Part shown: one piece after another, positions 16,950 to 25,948 of the stretch
How positions within the stretch are numbered: the stretch's first letter is position 1
Layout: every line of letters starts with the position of its first letter
Assembly (NCBI GenBank): GCA_963826055.1
Contig: CAWGVO010000018.1
Location: 382,275 to 446,274, forward strand
Length of the DNA: 64,000 nt
Source: JBBDMC01 sp963826055
Lineage (GTDB): Bacteria; Pseudomonadota; Alphaproteobacteria; Rhizobiales; Kaistiaceae
Reading direction: 5' to 3'
Notes under the pieces: generated by a model
What the model saw: the letters and a program-made list of their open reading frames with translations, nothing else
Database searches by the model: none
What the model was told of the DNA's origin: nothing
Position numbers and translations under genes: made by a program

Positions 16950-19900
16950 ACGACGCCCGGCGCATCGGCTTGCGGTAGCCGTAGTCCCGTTCGGCGCCCT
17001 CCTTCGTGACAATTCCAAGCGCCATGTCGTGCTCGATCGCGCCCGGATCGCGCTCGCTCGGCTCTCCATATCCGGCACCGCCGGCCACCAGGACTTCGAT
17101 GACTTCGTCGGCGCTTCTGAGCTGGAGCCGCTCGCCGACACCGAGGTCCCGGATCAGTGCTCCGTCAGGCCTCAGCAGGCGCGCGTGCGCGGTTCCGCCC
17201 GACTTGCCGCCAAACAGCCCCGGAACGGGATCGCGATTTTCGGGAAAAGCCGTGGCGAAGGTCACCAGACCGTCGTCATCGAGCTTGCGATACCTGACGC
17301 GCTGTCCGGGGCCGCCGCGGTAGCGACCTGCCCCGCCGGTATCGGGCACGAGGGTCTTTTCAAGCACCAGCATCGGCGAACGCGCCTCGAACAATTCGAC
17401 CGATGTGCATGTGGCGGAACTCGGCCACATCAAGGCAGCCTTGCCGTCGCCATTCACCGAGGCGCCCTGGCCGCCGCCCATGAAAAAGACCTCGTAGTAC
17501 ATTCTGTCGTTTTTGTCCCGGCCGTAAACGTTGGATGTGTAGGCAATGCCGCTCGCCGACTGGACCTTTTCCGGCATGACCTCCGCCAGTGCGCTGAAGA
17601 AATTCGCCGGCATGTACCACCCCGTGCGCGCCCGCATGTTGCAAGCGGCGGGATAGGTCGCGTTGAGAATCGAACCTCTCGGTGCGGTCACCGAGAACCG
17701 ACGCAAATCGCCGGCATTGCCTCTCAAGTCCGGCGTGAGCAGGCACTTCAGCAGGAAGCACGCCTCGGCGGCCGTATAGGAGATGGTGGCGTTGTAGGCG
17801 CCCTGTGGAAGCTGGGGCGGCGCTCCGGTGAAATCGACAGATATCCTCTCATCCGCAACCGTGATGGCGATCGGATAGCGCAGTATCTGGCCGAACGGAC
17901 GGTTGGTGGCCTCGGCACGGTATGTCCCTTCCGGGATTTCCCGGATCGCTGCCAGCAAGGCGCTTTCCGAGCGCCCCTGAATGACGTTCGCAAGCGCTCG
18001 CAGGTCCTGCAGCCCGTATTCGGCCATGAATGCGACCAGGCGATCGGCGCCCAGCTGGTTGGCACCGACCAGCGCGTGGATATCGCCCAGAACCTGCTCC
18101 GACATCCGGATATTCTTCGACAACAGACGGAAGAGCGCTGCGTTCGGGGCACCGGCCTCGAACAGTTTCATCGGCGGGATCTGAAACCCTTCCTCGTAGA
18201 TTTCGCGTGCCTGGCGCCAATCCTTGGTGCCACCAATTTCCGACACGTCGCCCACCGAGGCCGCCAGCCCGACCAGTCGCCCCCCGGCGAACACGGGCGT
18301 GACAACTGCGATGTCATAAAGATGACCGGCGCAAAGCCAGGGATCGTTGGTGACCAGAACGTCGCCGGGTTCGAGCGTGTTGGCAGGAAACTCCTCCAGC
18401 AGCGCCTTGACGACATTCGGCAGCGTCAAATTGAAGGCCGGCATCGCCTTCGGTGCATGGACCAGAACCTCGCCGTTGGCGTCGAGCAGGTCGCAGGCGA
18501 AATCCTGAATCTCCGAAATGAGGTTGGAGAACGCGGTCCGGCAGATCACGTTGGACATTTCCTTGGTGATCGTCTCAAGGCGGCTCCACATGATCTCGAG
18601 TGCCACCGGATCGCTGTCGATGATTGCCGCGGCCTCGGCAACCTCCATATCGGTGGTGATCCTGACCGCGGCAGCCGCCGCAGCGTTTATCTCGATCCGG
18701 AGGTTTCCGACTTCATCGACGGTCAGCACGTCCCCCGGCGGGATAACGGTCGTCGCCTCCGGTTCTTCCACGATCGCCGGCCCGGCCACGGAATCTCCGC
18801 GCACCAGGCGGTACCGGTCGTAAACCGTGGTCTCGACGAACTGGTTTTCAAACCAGGCGGGGCGCGTTCCCTTTACCTTCGGCCCGTCGACCGAACCCCC
18901 GACTATGTTGATCGACGAAAGTGCCGGCAGCGGCCCGGAGCAGCGGACCCGGATGTTGACGATTTCAGCCTTGGCGCCGGAATAGAGCTTGCTGAAGCGT
19001 GCGGTGTACGCCGCCTGGAACCCGCGCATGATAGCGCCGACGGACTCGTCGTCGAGTTCTTCGTTCGGGAGGGGCACCGTCACATTGTGCAGCTGGCCCA
19101 CCAGCCGCATGTCCGCGAAGCGCGTCACCTGTGTGTCGTCAGCCGCGACGCCCGCCGCCAGGATCCGATCCCTGCCCTCCTTCTCAAGGGCGGCGAGCGC
19201 CCCGTTGACCGCGCCGGGATCGAACCCGGCCGACAGCCCGGACGGACAGGCGCGAACCTGCTCGAACGACAACGGCCCGGCAAGGAAGCCGAGGGCCGAA
19301 GCCGCGCCGCACGCCGGCGGCACGATCACCTCGCGGATGCCAAGGGTCCTTGCAATGTCGGCGGCGTGGGCCGGCCCGGCGCCACCGAAGGCAATCATGG
19401 CGAAGCGACGCGGGTCCTGCCCTTGCTCGACGACATGGATGCGGGTCGCGGCGGCCATTCCTTCCACGACCATTCGGTGGACGCCCCAGGCGGCTTCGGC
19501 CGTCGAAAGACCGAGCGCATCGCCAAGCGGGCCGAGTGCAGCCTCGGCCGCCGGACGGTCGAGCTTCATCTCACCGCCGAGGAAGAACTCGGGATCGTAG
19601 TATCCGAGCGCGACGTTGGCGTCGGTGACGGTGGGAAAGGTTCCGCCGGCTCCATAGCAGGCGGGACCGGGGCTCGATCCCGCCGACTGCGGTCCGACCT
19701 TGAGCAGTCCAAGCGAGTCGACCGCGGCGATGGAGCCGCCGCCGGCTCCGGTCTCGATCAGGTCGATGACCGGCACCTTGATCGGCAGGCCGGAACCGGC
19801 CCGAAAGCGATCGATCCTGCCAGCTTCCAGAAGCGCCGCCGTCGTGACTTCCCCGTCGATGATGATGGCCGTCTTGGCAGTCGTTCCGCCCATGTCAAAA

Positions 19901-20754
19901 GAGATGGCATCGCGCTTCCCGGCCCAGGCGGCAAACTTCGCCGCCGCCAGCACTCCGCCCGCCGGGCCGGATTCCAGGAGGCGCACCGGAAATGCGCGGG
20001 CGAGTTCGATCGGGACCAGCCCGCCGGCGGAGTGCATGAGGCGGAGCACGCCCCGGTAGCCGTTACTGCGAAGACGTTGCTCGAAGCGCTTCAGGTATCG
20101 ATCGACCAGAGGCTGCACGTACGCATTGACGGCGGTCGTGACGCAGCGCTGGTATTCGCCGATCTCGGGCACGACGTCGACGGACAACGACACCGCCAGG
20201 TCGGGAAATTCCTCGTTGGCGATGGCCCGGACCATGTGTTCGTGCTCGGGGTTTCGGTAGGAATGGAGGAAGCAGACGGCGACGGCCTCGACGCCGGCTT
20301 CAACCAGGGTGCGCAGGGTGCGGCGAACCGCGTCGCGATCGATCGGCGTGACGATGCGGCCGTCGCGATCCATCCGCTCCGCCACCTCGAGGCGCAGGTT
20401 ACGCGGAACCAGCGGATCGGGGTATTTCAGGAAGAGGTCATAGATCGCGTAGCGCTGCTCGGTGCCCATCTCCAGAATGTCGCGGAAGCCGGCCGTGGTG
20501 ATCAGTCCGAGCCTTGCTCCCTTGCGCTCAATGATGGCATTGGTAACGAGTGTCGTTCCATGGATGATCTCCCCGACGTCCGCCCATGCCACACCTGCCT
20601 GGTCCAGAACCTCGGCGAGACCTTCGAGCGCTGCGTCGGACGGGTCCGGCGTCGTCAGCTTCTTGTGAAGCCGACTCTCGCCGCTTCGACCGTCGAGAAA
20701 CAGGAAGTCGGTGAACGTTCCCCCAATATCGACGCCAATACGATGCATCGTCAT
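16948..20754 (-). CDS. Fused hydantoinase A/B (5-oxoprolinase-type) ATP-dependent amidohydrolase
   Basis: A single 1268-residue chain joining HyuA (about 1-690) and HyuB (about 705-1268), the length of eukaryotic-type 5-oxoprolinase. HyuA begins RIGVDIGGTFTDFLFLDG and has the second phosphate motif SFDMGGTTAKTA, both typical of the ASKHA ATPase fold. HyuB begins DPVALEIMWSRLETITKEM and carries NDPWLCAGHLYDI. The family hydrolyses five-membered cyclic amides (5-oxoproline, N-methylhydantoin) or carboxylates small ketones at the expense of ATP. It is divergent from an M20 peptidase and lies between two peptide importers, suggesting opening of a cyclic amide and trimming of the product. ATG 20754 and a second ATG two codons later are both possible. 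Confidence 0.93.
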   Translation of the reverse strand: MTMHRIGVDIGGTFTDFLFLDGRSGESRLHKKLTTPDPSDAALEGLAEVLDQAGVAWADVGEIIHGTTLVTNAIIERKGARLGLITTAGFRDILEMGTEQRYAIYDLFLKYPDPLVPRNLRLEVAERMDRDGRIVTPIDRDAVRRTLRTLVEAGVEAVAVCFLHSYRNPEHEHMVRAIANEEFPDLAVSLSVDVVPEIGEYQRCVTTAVNAYVQPLVDRYLKRFEQRLRSNGYRGVLRLMHSAGGLVPIELARAFPVRLLESGPAGGVLAAAKFAAWAGKRDAISFDMGGTTAKTAIIIDGEVTTAALLEAGRIDRFRAGSGLPIKVPVIDLIETGAGGGSIAAVDSLGLLKVGPQSAGSSPGPACYGAGGTFPTVTDANVALGYYDPEFFLGGEMKLDRPAAEAALGPLGDALGLSTAEAAWGVHRMVVEGMAAATRIHVVEQGQDPRRFAMIAFGGAGPAHAADIARTLGIREVIVPPACGAASALGFLAGPLSFEQVRACPSGLSAGFDPGAVNGALAALEKEGRDRILAAGVAADDTQVTRFADMRLVGQLHNVTVPLPNEELDDESVGAIMRGFQAAYTARFSKLYSGAKAEIVNIRVRCSGPLPALSSINIVGGSVDGPKVKGTRPAWFENQFVETTVYDRYRLVRGDSVAGPAIVEEPEATTVIPPGDVLTVDEVGNLRIEINAAAAAAVRITTDMEVAEAAAIIDSDPVALEIMWSRLETITKEMSNVICRTAFSNLISEIQDFACDLLDANGEVLVHAPKAMPAFNLTLPNVVKALLEEFPANTLEPGDVLVTNDPWLCAGHLYDIAVVTPVFAGGRLVGLAASVGDVSEIGGTKDWRQAREIYEEGFQIPPMKLFEAGAPNAALFRLLSKNIRMSEQVLGDIHALVGANQLGADRLVAFMAEYGLQDLRALANVIQGRSESALLAAIREIPEGTYRAEATNRPFGQILRYPIAITVADERISVDFTGAPPQLPQGAYNATISYTAAEACFLLKCLLTPDLRGNAGDLRRFSVTAPRGSILNATYPAACNMRARTGWYMPANFFSALAEVMPEKVQSASGIAYTSNVYGRDKNDRMYYEVFFMGGGQGASVNGDGKAALMWPSSATCTSVELFEARSPMLVLEKTLVPDTGGAGRYRGGPGQRVRYRKLDDDGLVTFATAFPENRDPVPGLFGGKSGGTAHARLLRPDGALIRDLGVGERLQLRSADEVIEVLVAGGAGYGEPSERDPGAIEHDMALGIVTKEGAERDYGYRKPMRRAS

Positions 20755-20863
20755 GTCAAATCTACCTTTGTCCCCAAGCTGACTTTTGCGTCATCGCGGT
20801 CCGATGGGCGGACAGCGATGAAATCACGTCGACCGTCCCCTGCAAATGCAATCGGAGTTTCCC
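20755..20863. promoter_or_regulatory. Divergent promoter region between hydantoinase and M20 peptidase
   Basis: A 109-base gap separates the two divergent genes and must hold both promoters. No clear -35/-10 pair or operator could be recognised. An ATG at 20846 could extend the peptidase by six codons. Confidence 0.35.
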
Positions 20864-22249
20864 ATGCCTGACCTTCAGCGCGCACTGGCCCGGATCGACT
20901 CCGACCTCGATGCGAGTGTGGAGCGCCTGTTCACCGTCATGCGCATTCCGTCGATTTCGACCGATCCCGCCTATGCCGACGATTGCAGGCGTGCCGCCGA
21001 GGTAGCCGCCGCCGACCTTGCGTCCATGGGCTTTGAAGCCAGCGTGCGGAACACCGCCGGCCAGCCGGTTGTCGTGGCGCACTGGACCAGGACCGACCCG
21101 GGCGGCCCTCGTGTCCTGTTCTATGGCCACTACGACGTTCAGCCGGTCGACCCGCTCGAGGCCTGGACGTCGCCGCCGTTCGAGCCACGTCTCGTCTCCA
21201 ACCCGGATGGGTCGAAGGCGATCGTTGGCCGTGGAGCCGCCGACGACAAGGGGCAGTTCATGACATTCTTCGAGGCCTGTCGGGCGTTTGTGGCGCAGGG
21301 CGGCCTGCCGGTGCAGGTCAGCGTCTTCCTGGAGGGCGAGGAAGAATGCGGCAGTCCCTCGTTGGCGGCATTCCTCGAAGCCAACCGACAGGAACTCACC
21401 AAGGACGTCGCCCTGGTGTGCGACACGGGCCTGTGGGATCGCGCGACGCCGTCGATTCCGGTGACCTTGAGAGGGCTCGTGGCGGAGGAAGTCACGGTGT
21501 TCGGCGCCAACCGCGATCTCCACTCCGGCGGCTACGGGTCCGCGGCCCGCAACCCCAATCAGGTCATCGCCGACATCGTCTCCGCTCTTCGCGGGGCCGA
21601 CGGAAGCGTAACAATTCCCGGGTTCTATGACGGCGTCGGCGAGCCGTCCCCCGATCTGCGGGAACTCTGGGACCAGGTACCCTTCTCGTCGAAAGACTAC
21701 CTCGCCGGGGTCGGCCTCAGTCTGCCCGCCGGCGAAAAGGGCCGAAGCGTCCGCGAGATGGTCTGGTCGAGGCCGACCTGTGAAATCAACGGCCTCGGCG
21801 GCGGCTACACCGGCATGGGCTTCAAGACGGTTCTTCCGGCCAAGGCGACGGCCAAGATATCCTTTCGCCTTGTTGGGGATCAGGATCCGGAAACCGTCCG
21901 CGCCCGCTTCCGCGAATTCGTCAGCCAGCGAGTACCTGAAGATTGCCGCGTCGAATTCTCCGCCCACGGCGGCAGTCGCGCTATCAAGGTGGCGTGGGAC
22001 ACTCCGTACGTGGCGAAAGCGCGGTCGGCGCTGGAAGACGAATGGGGACGGCCACCCGTGCTGCCCGGCAACGGAGGCTCCATTCCGGCGGTCGGCGAGA
22101 TCAAGCGCGTTCTCGGTATGGACTCGCTGCTGATCGGATTCGCTATGCGGGATGATCGGATTCATGCACCGAACGAGAAGTATGAGATGGCGAGCTTCCA
22201 CAAGGGGGCGAGGTCCTGGTTACGCATTCTCCATGCCCTTGGCACCTGA
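20864..22249 (+). CDS. M20-family metallopeptidase (dipeptidase/deacylase-like)
   Basis: A 461-residue M20 di-zinc hydrolase with an inserted dimerisation domain. Metal ligands and catalytic residues are visible: His and Asp in YGHYDVQP, the bridging Asp in GRGAADDKGQF, Glu-Glu in LEGEEECGS, Asp in VCDTGL and the late His in IHAPNEKY. ATG 20864 is chosen because a CGGAG ribosome site lies 6 bases upstream; ATG 20846 in the same frame has none. It removes a C-terminal amino acid or an acyl/carbamoyl group. Divergence from the hydantoinase suggests cleavage of the ring-opened or N-carbamoyl product. The last 30 bases overlap the convergent ATPase gene. Confidence 0.93.
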   Translation: MPDLQRALARIDSDLDASVERLFTVMRIPSISTDPAYADDCRRAAEVAAADLASMGFEASVRNTAGQPVVVAHWTRTDPGGPRVLFYGHYDVQPVDPLEAWTSPPFEPRLVSNPDGSKAIVGRGAADDKGQFMTFFEACRAFVAQGGLPVQVSVFLEGEEECGSPSLAAFLEANRQELTKDVALVCDTGLWDRATPSIPVTLRGLVAEEVTVFGANRDLHSGGYGSAARNPNQVIADIVSALRGADGSVTIPGFYDGVGEPSPDLRELWDQVPFSSKDYLAGVGLSLPAGEKGRSVREMVWSRPTCEINGLGGGYTGMGFKTVLPAKATAKISFRLVGDQDPETVRARFREFVSQRVPEDCRVEFSAHGGSRAIKVAWDTPYVAKARSALEDEWGRPPVLPGNGGSIPAVGEIKRVLGMDSLLIGFAMRDDRIHAPNEKYEMASFHKGARSWLRILHALGT

Positions 22250-23962
22250 ACGATCGGCCGTTGCCCGTCTGAACGGCGACTGATCCGGGTCCGGTTCAGG
22301 CATGGCGGCCAACAGCATTTGAGCATAGTCACTCGTCGGATTGCGGAACACGTCCTCGGTTTCGCCCTGCTCGACCACGTTGCCCCGGTGCAAAAGCAGG
22401 ACCCGATCGCAGATCAGGCGAACCACCGCGAGATCGTGCGAGATAAAGAGGAACGTCAGGTCGAAGGCGTTCTTCAGTTCGGTCAGCAGGCGCAGTATCT
22501 GGGCCTGCACCGATACGTCCAGCGCCGAGGTGGGTTCGTCCAGCAGCAAGAGGTTCGGCCTGCACGAGAGTGCGCGCGCGATGCACACGCGCTGCCTTTG
22601 TCCGCCCGACAGTTCGTGCGGATATCGATCCAGATGCTCCGGGCGCAGATGCACACGCTCGATCAGTTCCCGAACCCACGCCGCCCGTTCCTTGTGGTTG
22701 AGATCAACCACCTCCCGGTGGATCTCCAGCGGCTCCGCAACGATCTGGCGTACGGTCATTCGCGGATCGAGCGACGCGTACGGATCCTGAAATACGATCT
22801 GGATGCGCGCCCGCAGTTGGCGCAGTTCCTCGCGATCCAGGGAGCTCAGGCTGACACCGTCGAAAACGACATCGCCCGCGGTAATCCTGTCGAGCTGCAG
22901 GATGCAGCGGGTCAAGGTCGATTTCCCCGAGCCCGACTCCCCGACGATGCCAAACGACTGACCGCGCGCCACCGAGAAGCTCGCGCCGTTGAGTGCGCGC
23001 AGGGAGGGCTGGTGCCCAAACCAGCGGCGTCTCCCGAGGGGATAGTCCTTGACCACGTCCTTCACGTCGAGGATGGCTTCTGTGCGCGGCGTCCGCGGGG
23101 GGGCGGCCGCGGCGTCGACCGGCCGCGCGGCGCGGACACTCGGCACGGCGGCGAGAAGCGCTTTGGTGTAGGGGTCCTGCGGCCGCTTGAAAATCGCGTC
23201 CACTTCGCCCGCCTCCACAATTCTCCCCGTGTTCATGACGGCAACGTGGCTGCAGATCTGCGCGACGATCCCGAGATTGTGCGTGATGAACAGGACCGTG
23301 AGGCCATCCTCCCGAATGATGTCGTAGAGGAGGGCAAGAACCTGCGCCTGGACCGACACATCCAGCGCAGTCGTCGGCTCGTCGGCAACCAGCAGCGTTG
23401 GCCGCCCGATCAGCGCCATGGCGATCAGCACGCGCTGGCGCATGCCGCCGGAAAACTGATGCGGATAATCGTCCAGGCGGCCTGCCGGGTTGGGGATGCG
23501 GACACGGTCGAGCATTTCAACGGCCAGCTCTCGCGCCGCGCGCCGCCTGCGGCGAAGACCGGCGGTCGGCGGAAGATCGAGAAGCGCCGGGTCGTGGGCG
23601 GCCGCGTTCAGCGCAACGTCGATGAGCTGGTCTTCGATGCGAAAAGCCGGGTTGAGGTTCGTCGTCGGGTCCTGAAAAATCATGCCGATACGTCGGCCGC
23701 GCAGGGCGCGCATCTGCTCTTCACGGAGAGCGAACAGGTCTTGCCCGTCGAAGTGGACGCTCCCGCCCGTGTAGCGGCCGGGCGGGGTCGGAACGAGGCG
23801 GGATATGCTGAGGGCCGTCAGCGATTTGCCCGACCCGGTTTCACCCACGATGCCCCACGTCTGGCCGCGCTCGACCGTGAGGTTGACGCCGCGCAGCGCC
23901 TCGACCCGTCGGTCGTAGCTCTCCATGACGAGGTGGAGATCAGAGACCTGCAGAAAGGGCAT
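22220..23962 (-). CDS. Fused dual ATP-binding subunit of second peptide ABC transporter
   Basis: A 580-residue protein with two ABC ATPase domains for the second importer. Domain one has Walker A GETGSGKS at residues 40-47, signature FSGGMRQR and Walker B VADEPTTALD. Domain two has GESGSGKS near residue 340, LSGGQRQR and LLDEPTSALD. The start is ATG 23962 with a strong GAGGAGGG ribosome site; the longer open frame to 24115 is a shadow overlapping the upstream gene. It is the last gene of an operon transcribed binding protein, DppB, DppC, ATPase. Unlike the fusion at 1417, it lacks the extra cysteine-rich segment between the two halves. Confidence 0.94.
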   Translation of the reverse strand: MPFLQVSDLHLVMESYDRRVEALRGVNLTVERGQTWGIVGETGSGKSLTALSISRLVPTPPGRYTGGSVHFDGQDLFALREEQMRALRGRRIGMIFQDPTTNLNPAFRIEDQLIDVALNAAAHDPALLDLPPTAGLRRRRRAARELAVEMLDRVRIPNPAGRLDDYPHQFSGGMRQRVLIAMALIGRPTLLVADEPTTALDVSVQAQVLALLYDIIREDGLTVLFITHNLGIVAQICSHVAVMNTGRIVEAGEVDAIFKRPQDPYTKALLAAVPSVRAARPVDAAAAPPRTPRTEAILDVKDVVKDYPLGRRRWFGHQPSLRALNGASFSVARGQSFGIVGESGSGKSTLTRCILQLDRITAGDVVFDGVSLSSLDREELRQLRARIQIVFQDPYASLDPRMTVRQIVAEPLEIHREVVDLNHKERAAWVRELIERVHLRPEHLDRYPHELSGGQRQRVCIARALSCRPNLLLLDEPTSALDVSVQAQILRLLTELKNAFDLTFLFISHDLAVVRLICDRVLLLHRGNVVEQGETEDVFRNPTSDYAQMLLAAMPEPDPDQSPFRRATADRSGAKGMENA

Positions 23963-24009
23963 CGTTCCCTCCTCGACAGGTAAGCGGCCTGCCAATGCAC
24001 CCTTGTCCG

Positions 24010-24879
24010 CTACGCACGGCTTCGCGGATCGAAGGCAAGCCTCACTCCGTCTCCAAAAAGGTTGAAGCCGAGGACCGCCACAAAGATGGCGAGCCCCGGG
24101 AACACCGCCGTCCACCAGAAGTTCGGCATGTTAAGCCTGGCGATGGAGAGAAGGACGCCCCATTCCGGCGTCGGCGGGCGCACGCCGATGCCAATGAACC
24201 CCAGCGACGCGATGGTGAGGATCGCGTAGCCGACATCGAGGGACATGCGCACGATGATAATGGCGCTGATGTTCGGCAGGATGTGGCGGCCAAGGATGCG
24301 GGTCCAGTGTGCGCCGGCCGCCCGCGCGGCGACGACGAAAAGCTCTTCGCGTTTCGACAGCACTTCGCCGCGAATGAGACGCGCGTAGCTCGGCCACCAG
24401 GAGACGGCGATCGCAACGACCATATTCGGGATCCCCGGGCCAAGCGCGGCCGCGACCGCGATCGCCATGATCAGGCTGGGCAGGCTCAAGACGAGGTCGG
24501 TCGTGCGCATCAGCACTTCATCGATCCAACCGCCGGCGTACCCGGCGATGCCTCCGATCAAGGTTCCGGCGACTGTGCCTATGATGACCACGGCCAACGC
24601 GGCGAACAGCGTCACGCGCGACCCGGCGATAACCAGGCTGAAAATGTCCTGGCCGAGTTCGTTGGCCCCGAAAGGATGGGCGAGACTGGGGGGCGCGAAC
24701 CGCAACGCCGGCAACACCTGGCCGGCAACCGCCTCCGGATACGGCACGATCCAGGGGGAAAGCAGGGCGACCAGGAGCAGAACGACAACGATGACCGCTC
24801 CGGCGACGCCGAAAGGATTGCCGCCCATCCGCCGGAAGCGGCGGACCAGCGGCCCCCTCGTCGCGGCAACGTCCGTCAC
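24010..24879 (-). CDS. Peptide ABC transporter permease, DppC type (second system)
   Basis: A 289-residue inner-membrane permease. It starts at GTG 24879, five bases after a GAGGA site; the nearby ATG at 24884 is out of frame. The N-terminal OppC-like helix is followed by HPFGANELGQDIFSLVIAGSR (family phrase), the EAA loop region FVVAARAAGAHWTRI and the closing LFGDGVRLAFDPR. It forms the translocation pore with the DppB-like subunit encoded upstream and is driven by the fused ATPase encoded downstream. Confidence 0.93.
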   Translation of the reverse strand: MTDVAATRGPLVRRFRRMGGNPFGVAGAVIVVVLLLVALLSPWIVPYPEAVAGQVLPALRFAPPSLAHPFGANELGQDIFSLVIAGSRVTLFAALAVVIIGTVAGTLIGGIAGYAGGWIDEVLMRTTDLVLSLPSLIMAIAVAAALGPGIPNMVVAIAVSWWPSYARLIRGEVLSKREELFVVAARAAGAHWTRILGRHILPNISAIIIVRMSLDVGYAILTIASLGFIGIGVRPPTPEWGVLLSIARLNMPNFWWTAVFPGLAIFVAVLGFNLFGDGVRLAFDPRSRA

Positions 24880-24897
24880 GTCATTCCTCGTCGCCGC

Positions 24898-25906
24898 TCA
24901 AGAGTATGTGACCTTGGGATTTATGACGCCGTAGAGAAGGTCAACGACGAGGTTGAAGACGACAAAAAGAACACCGATGACCAGCGTCACTCCCATGATG
25001 GGGTTGAAATCCTGGCTGACGATCGCCCGGGTCGCGTAGAGCCCTATTCCCGGCCAGTCGAAAACGGTTTCGACCAGAACCGTGCCACTCAGCAACCAGC
25101 CCGCCAGCAGGCCGAGCGTCGTCAGGGTCGCCGAGAGTGCGTTCTTCAGCACATATTTGAATATGATGATGCGCTCTGGGAGTCCCAGCGCCCGTTCGGT
25201 CAGCACATAGTCCTGCTGCAAAGCCTCCAGCGTGGAGGCCCGGGTGACCCGCGCCACGCTGGCGATCGGCGACAGGGACATGGCAATCGTCGGCAGGATG
25301 AGGTGCTGAAGCGAGACCACGAAGGCGTGCAGGTTGCCAGCGATGAGTGAATTCGAGCGTGTAGAACCCCGTTACCGTCGGCGGCGGTGACATGATCAGC
25401 GGGATGCGACCGCCGAGCGGCAGCCACGCCAGCGCCATGGCAAAGGCGAGTTGGAGCAGCAAGCCGACGAAGAAGCGCGGCATCGAAATGGCCGCCAGCC
25501 CCAGTACGGTGTTGACGAAGTCGGGCCAGCGATTGACCTTGACGGCCGACATGACGCCGAGCGGAATCCCGACCAGGACCGTCACGATGATGGTCGCGAT
25601 CACGAGCTCGAGCGTCGCCGGCAGGAAGGTCGATATCTCCTCGAAGACCGGTCGTCGGGTGAAGATCGACGTGCCCCAGTCGCCCTGAAACAGTTTGGCG
25701 AGGTACGTCAGGTATTGGACGGGGAGCGGTCGATCGAACCCGAATTCGTGCGAAATTTGGGCGATTTCCGCAGGGGTCGCGTGCGGCCCGGCAACCATGC
25801 CGACGGGATCGCCGGGGATCGCCCGCGAGATAATGAAGGTCAACAATGTCAGGCCAATCAGAAGCGGCGCCAGCAGCGACACCCGTCTGATCGCGTAACG
25901 GAGCAT
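24898..25906 (-). pseudogene. Peptide ABC transporter permease, DppB type (second system), one-base frameshift
   Basis: Complete DppB-like permease of about 336 residues broken by one frame change. The N-terminal part (MLRYAIRRVSLLAPLL) reads to PTVTGFYTL, then the frame must change. The second frame supplies the lower part, SLIAGNLHAF, the EAA loop YVLTERALGLPERII and the closing YGVINPKVTYS. Removing one A of the AA pair at 25352-25353 (minus strand) gives GFYTLDSLIAGNLHAF, exactly the usual family sequence. This looks like a consensus indel. The gene lies 43 bases after the binding-protein gene and 19 bases before the DppC-like gene. Confidence 0.92.
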
Positions 25907-25948
25907 GATCGGCCCCGCCGTCCGTCTGTATTCCGGTCTCTACGACAA

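Noticed and set aside
17029..20871. A 1280-codon open frame on the plus strand opposite the hydantoinase gene
   Set aside because: It is the antisense shadow of a 1268-residue gene with clear HyuA and HyuB motifs. Long antisense frames are common in GC-rich genomes, and its translation has no domain.
22319..23983. A 554-codon plus-strand open frame opposite the second ABC ATPase
   Set aside because: Antisense shadow of the two Walker-motif domains; no independent features.
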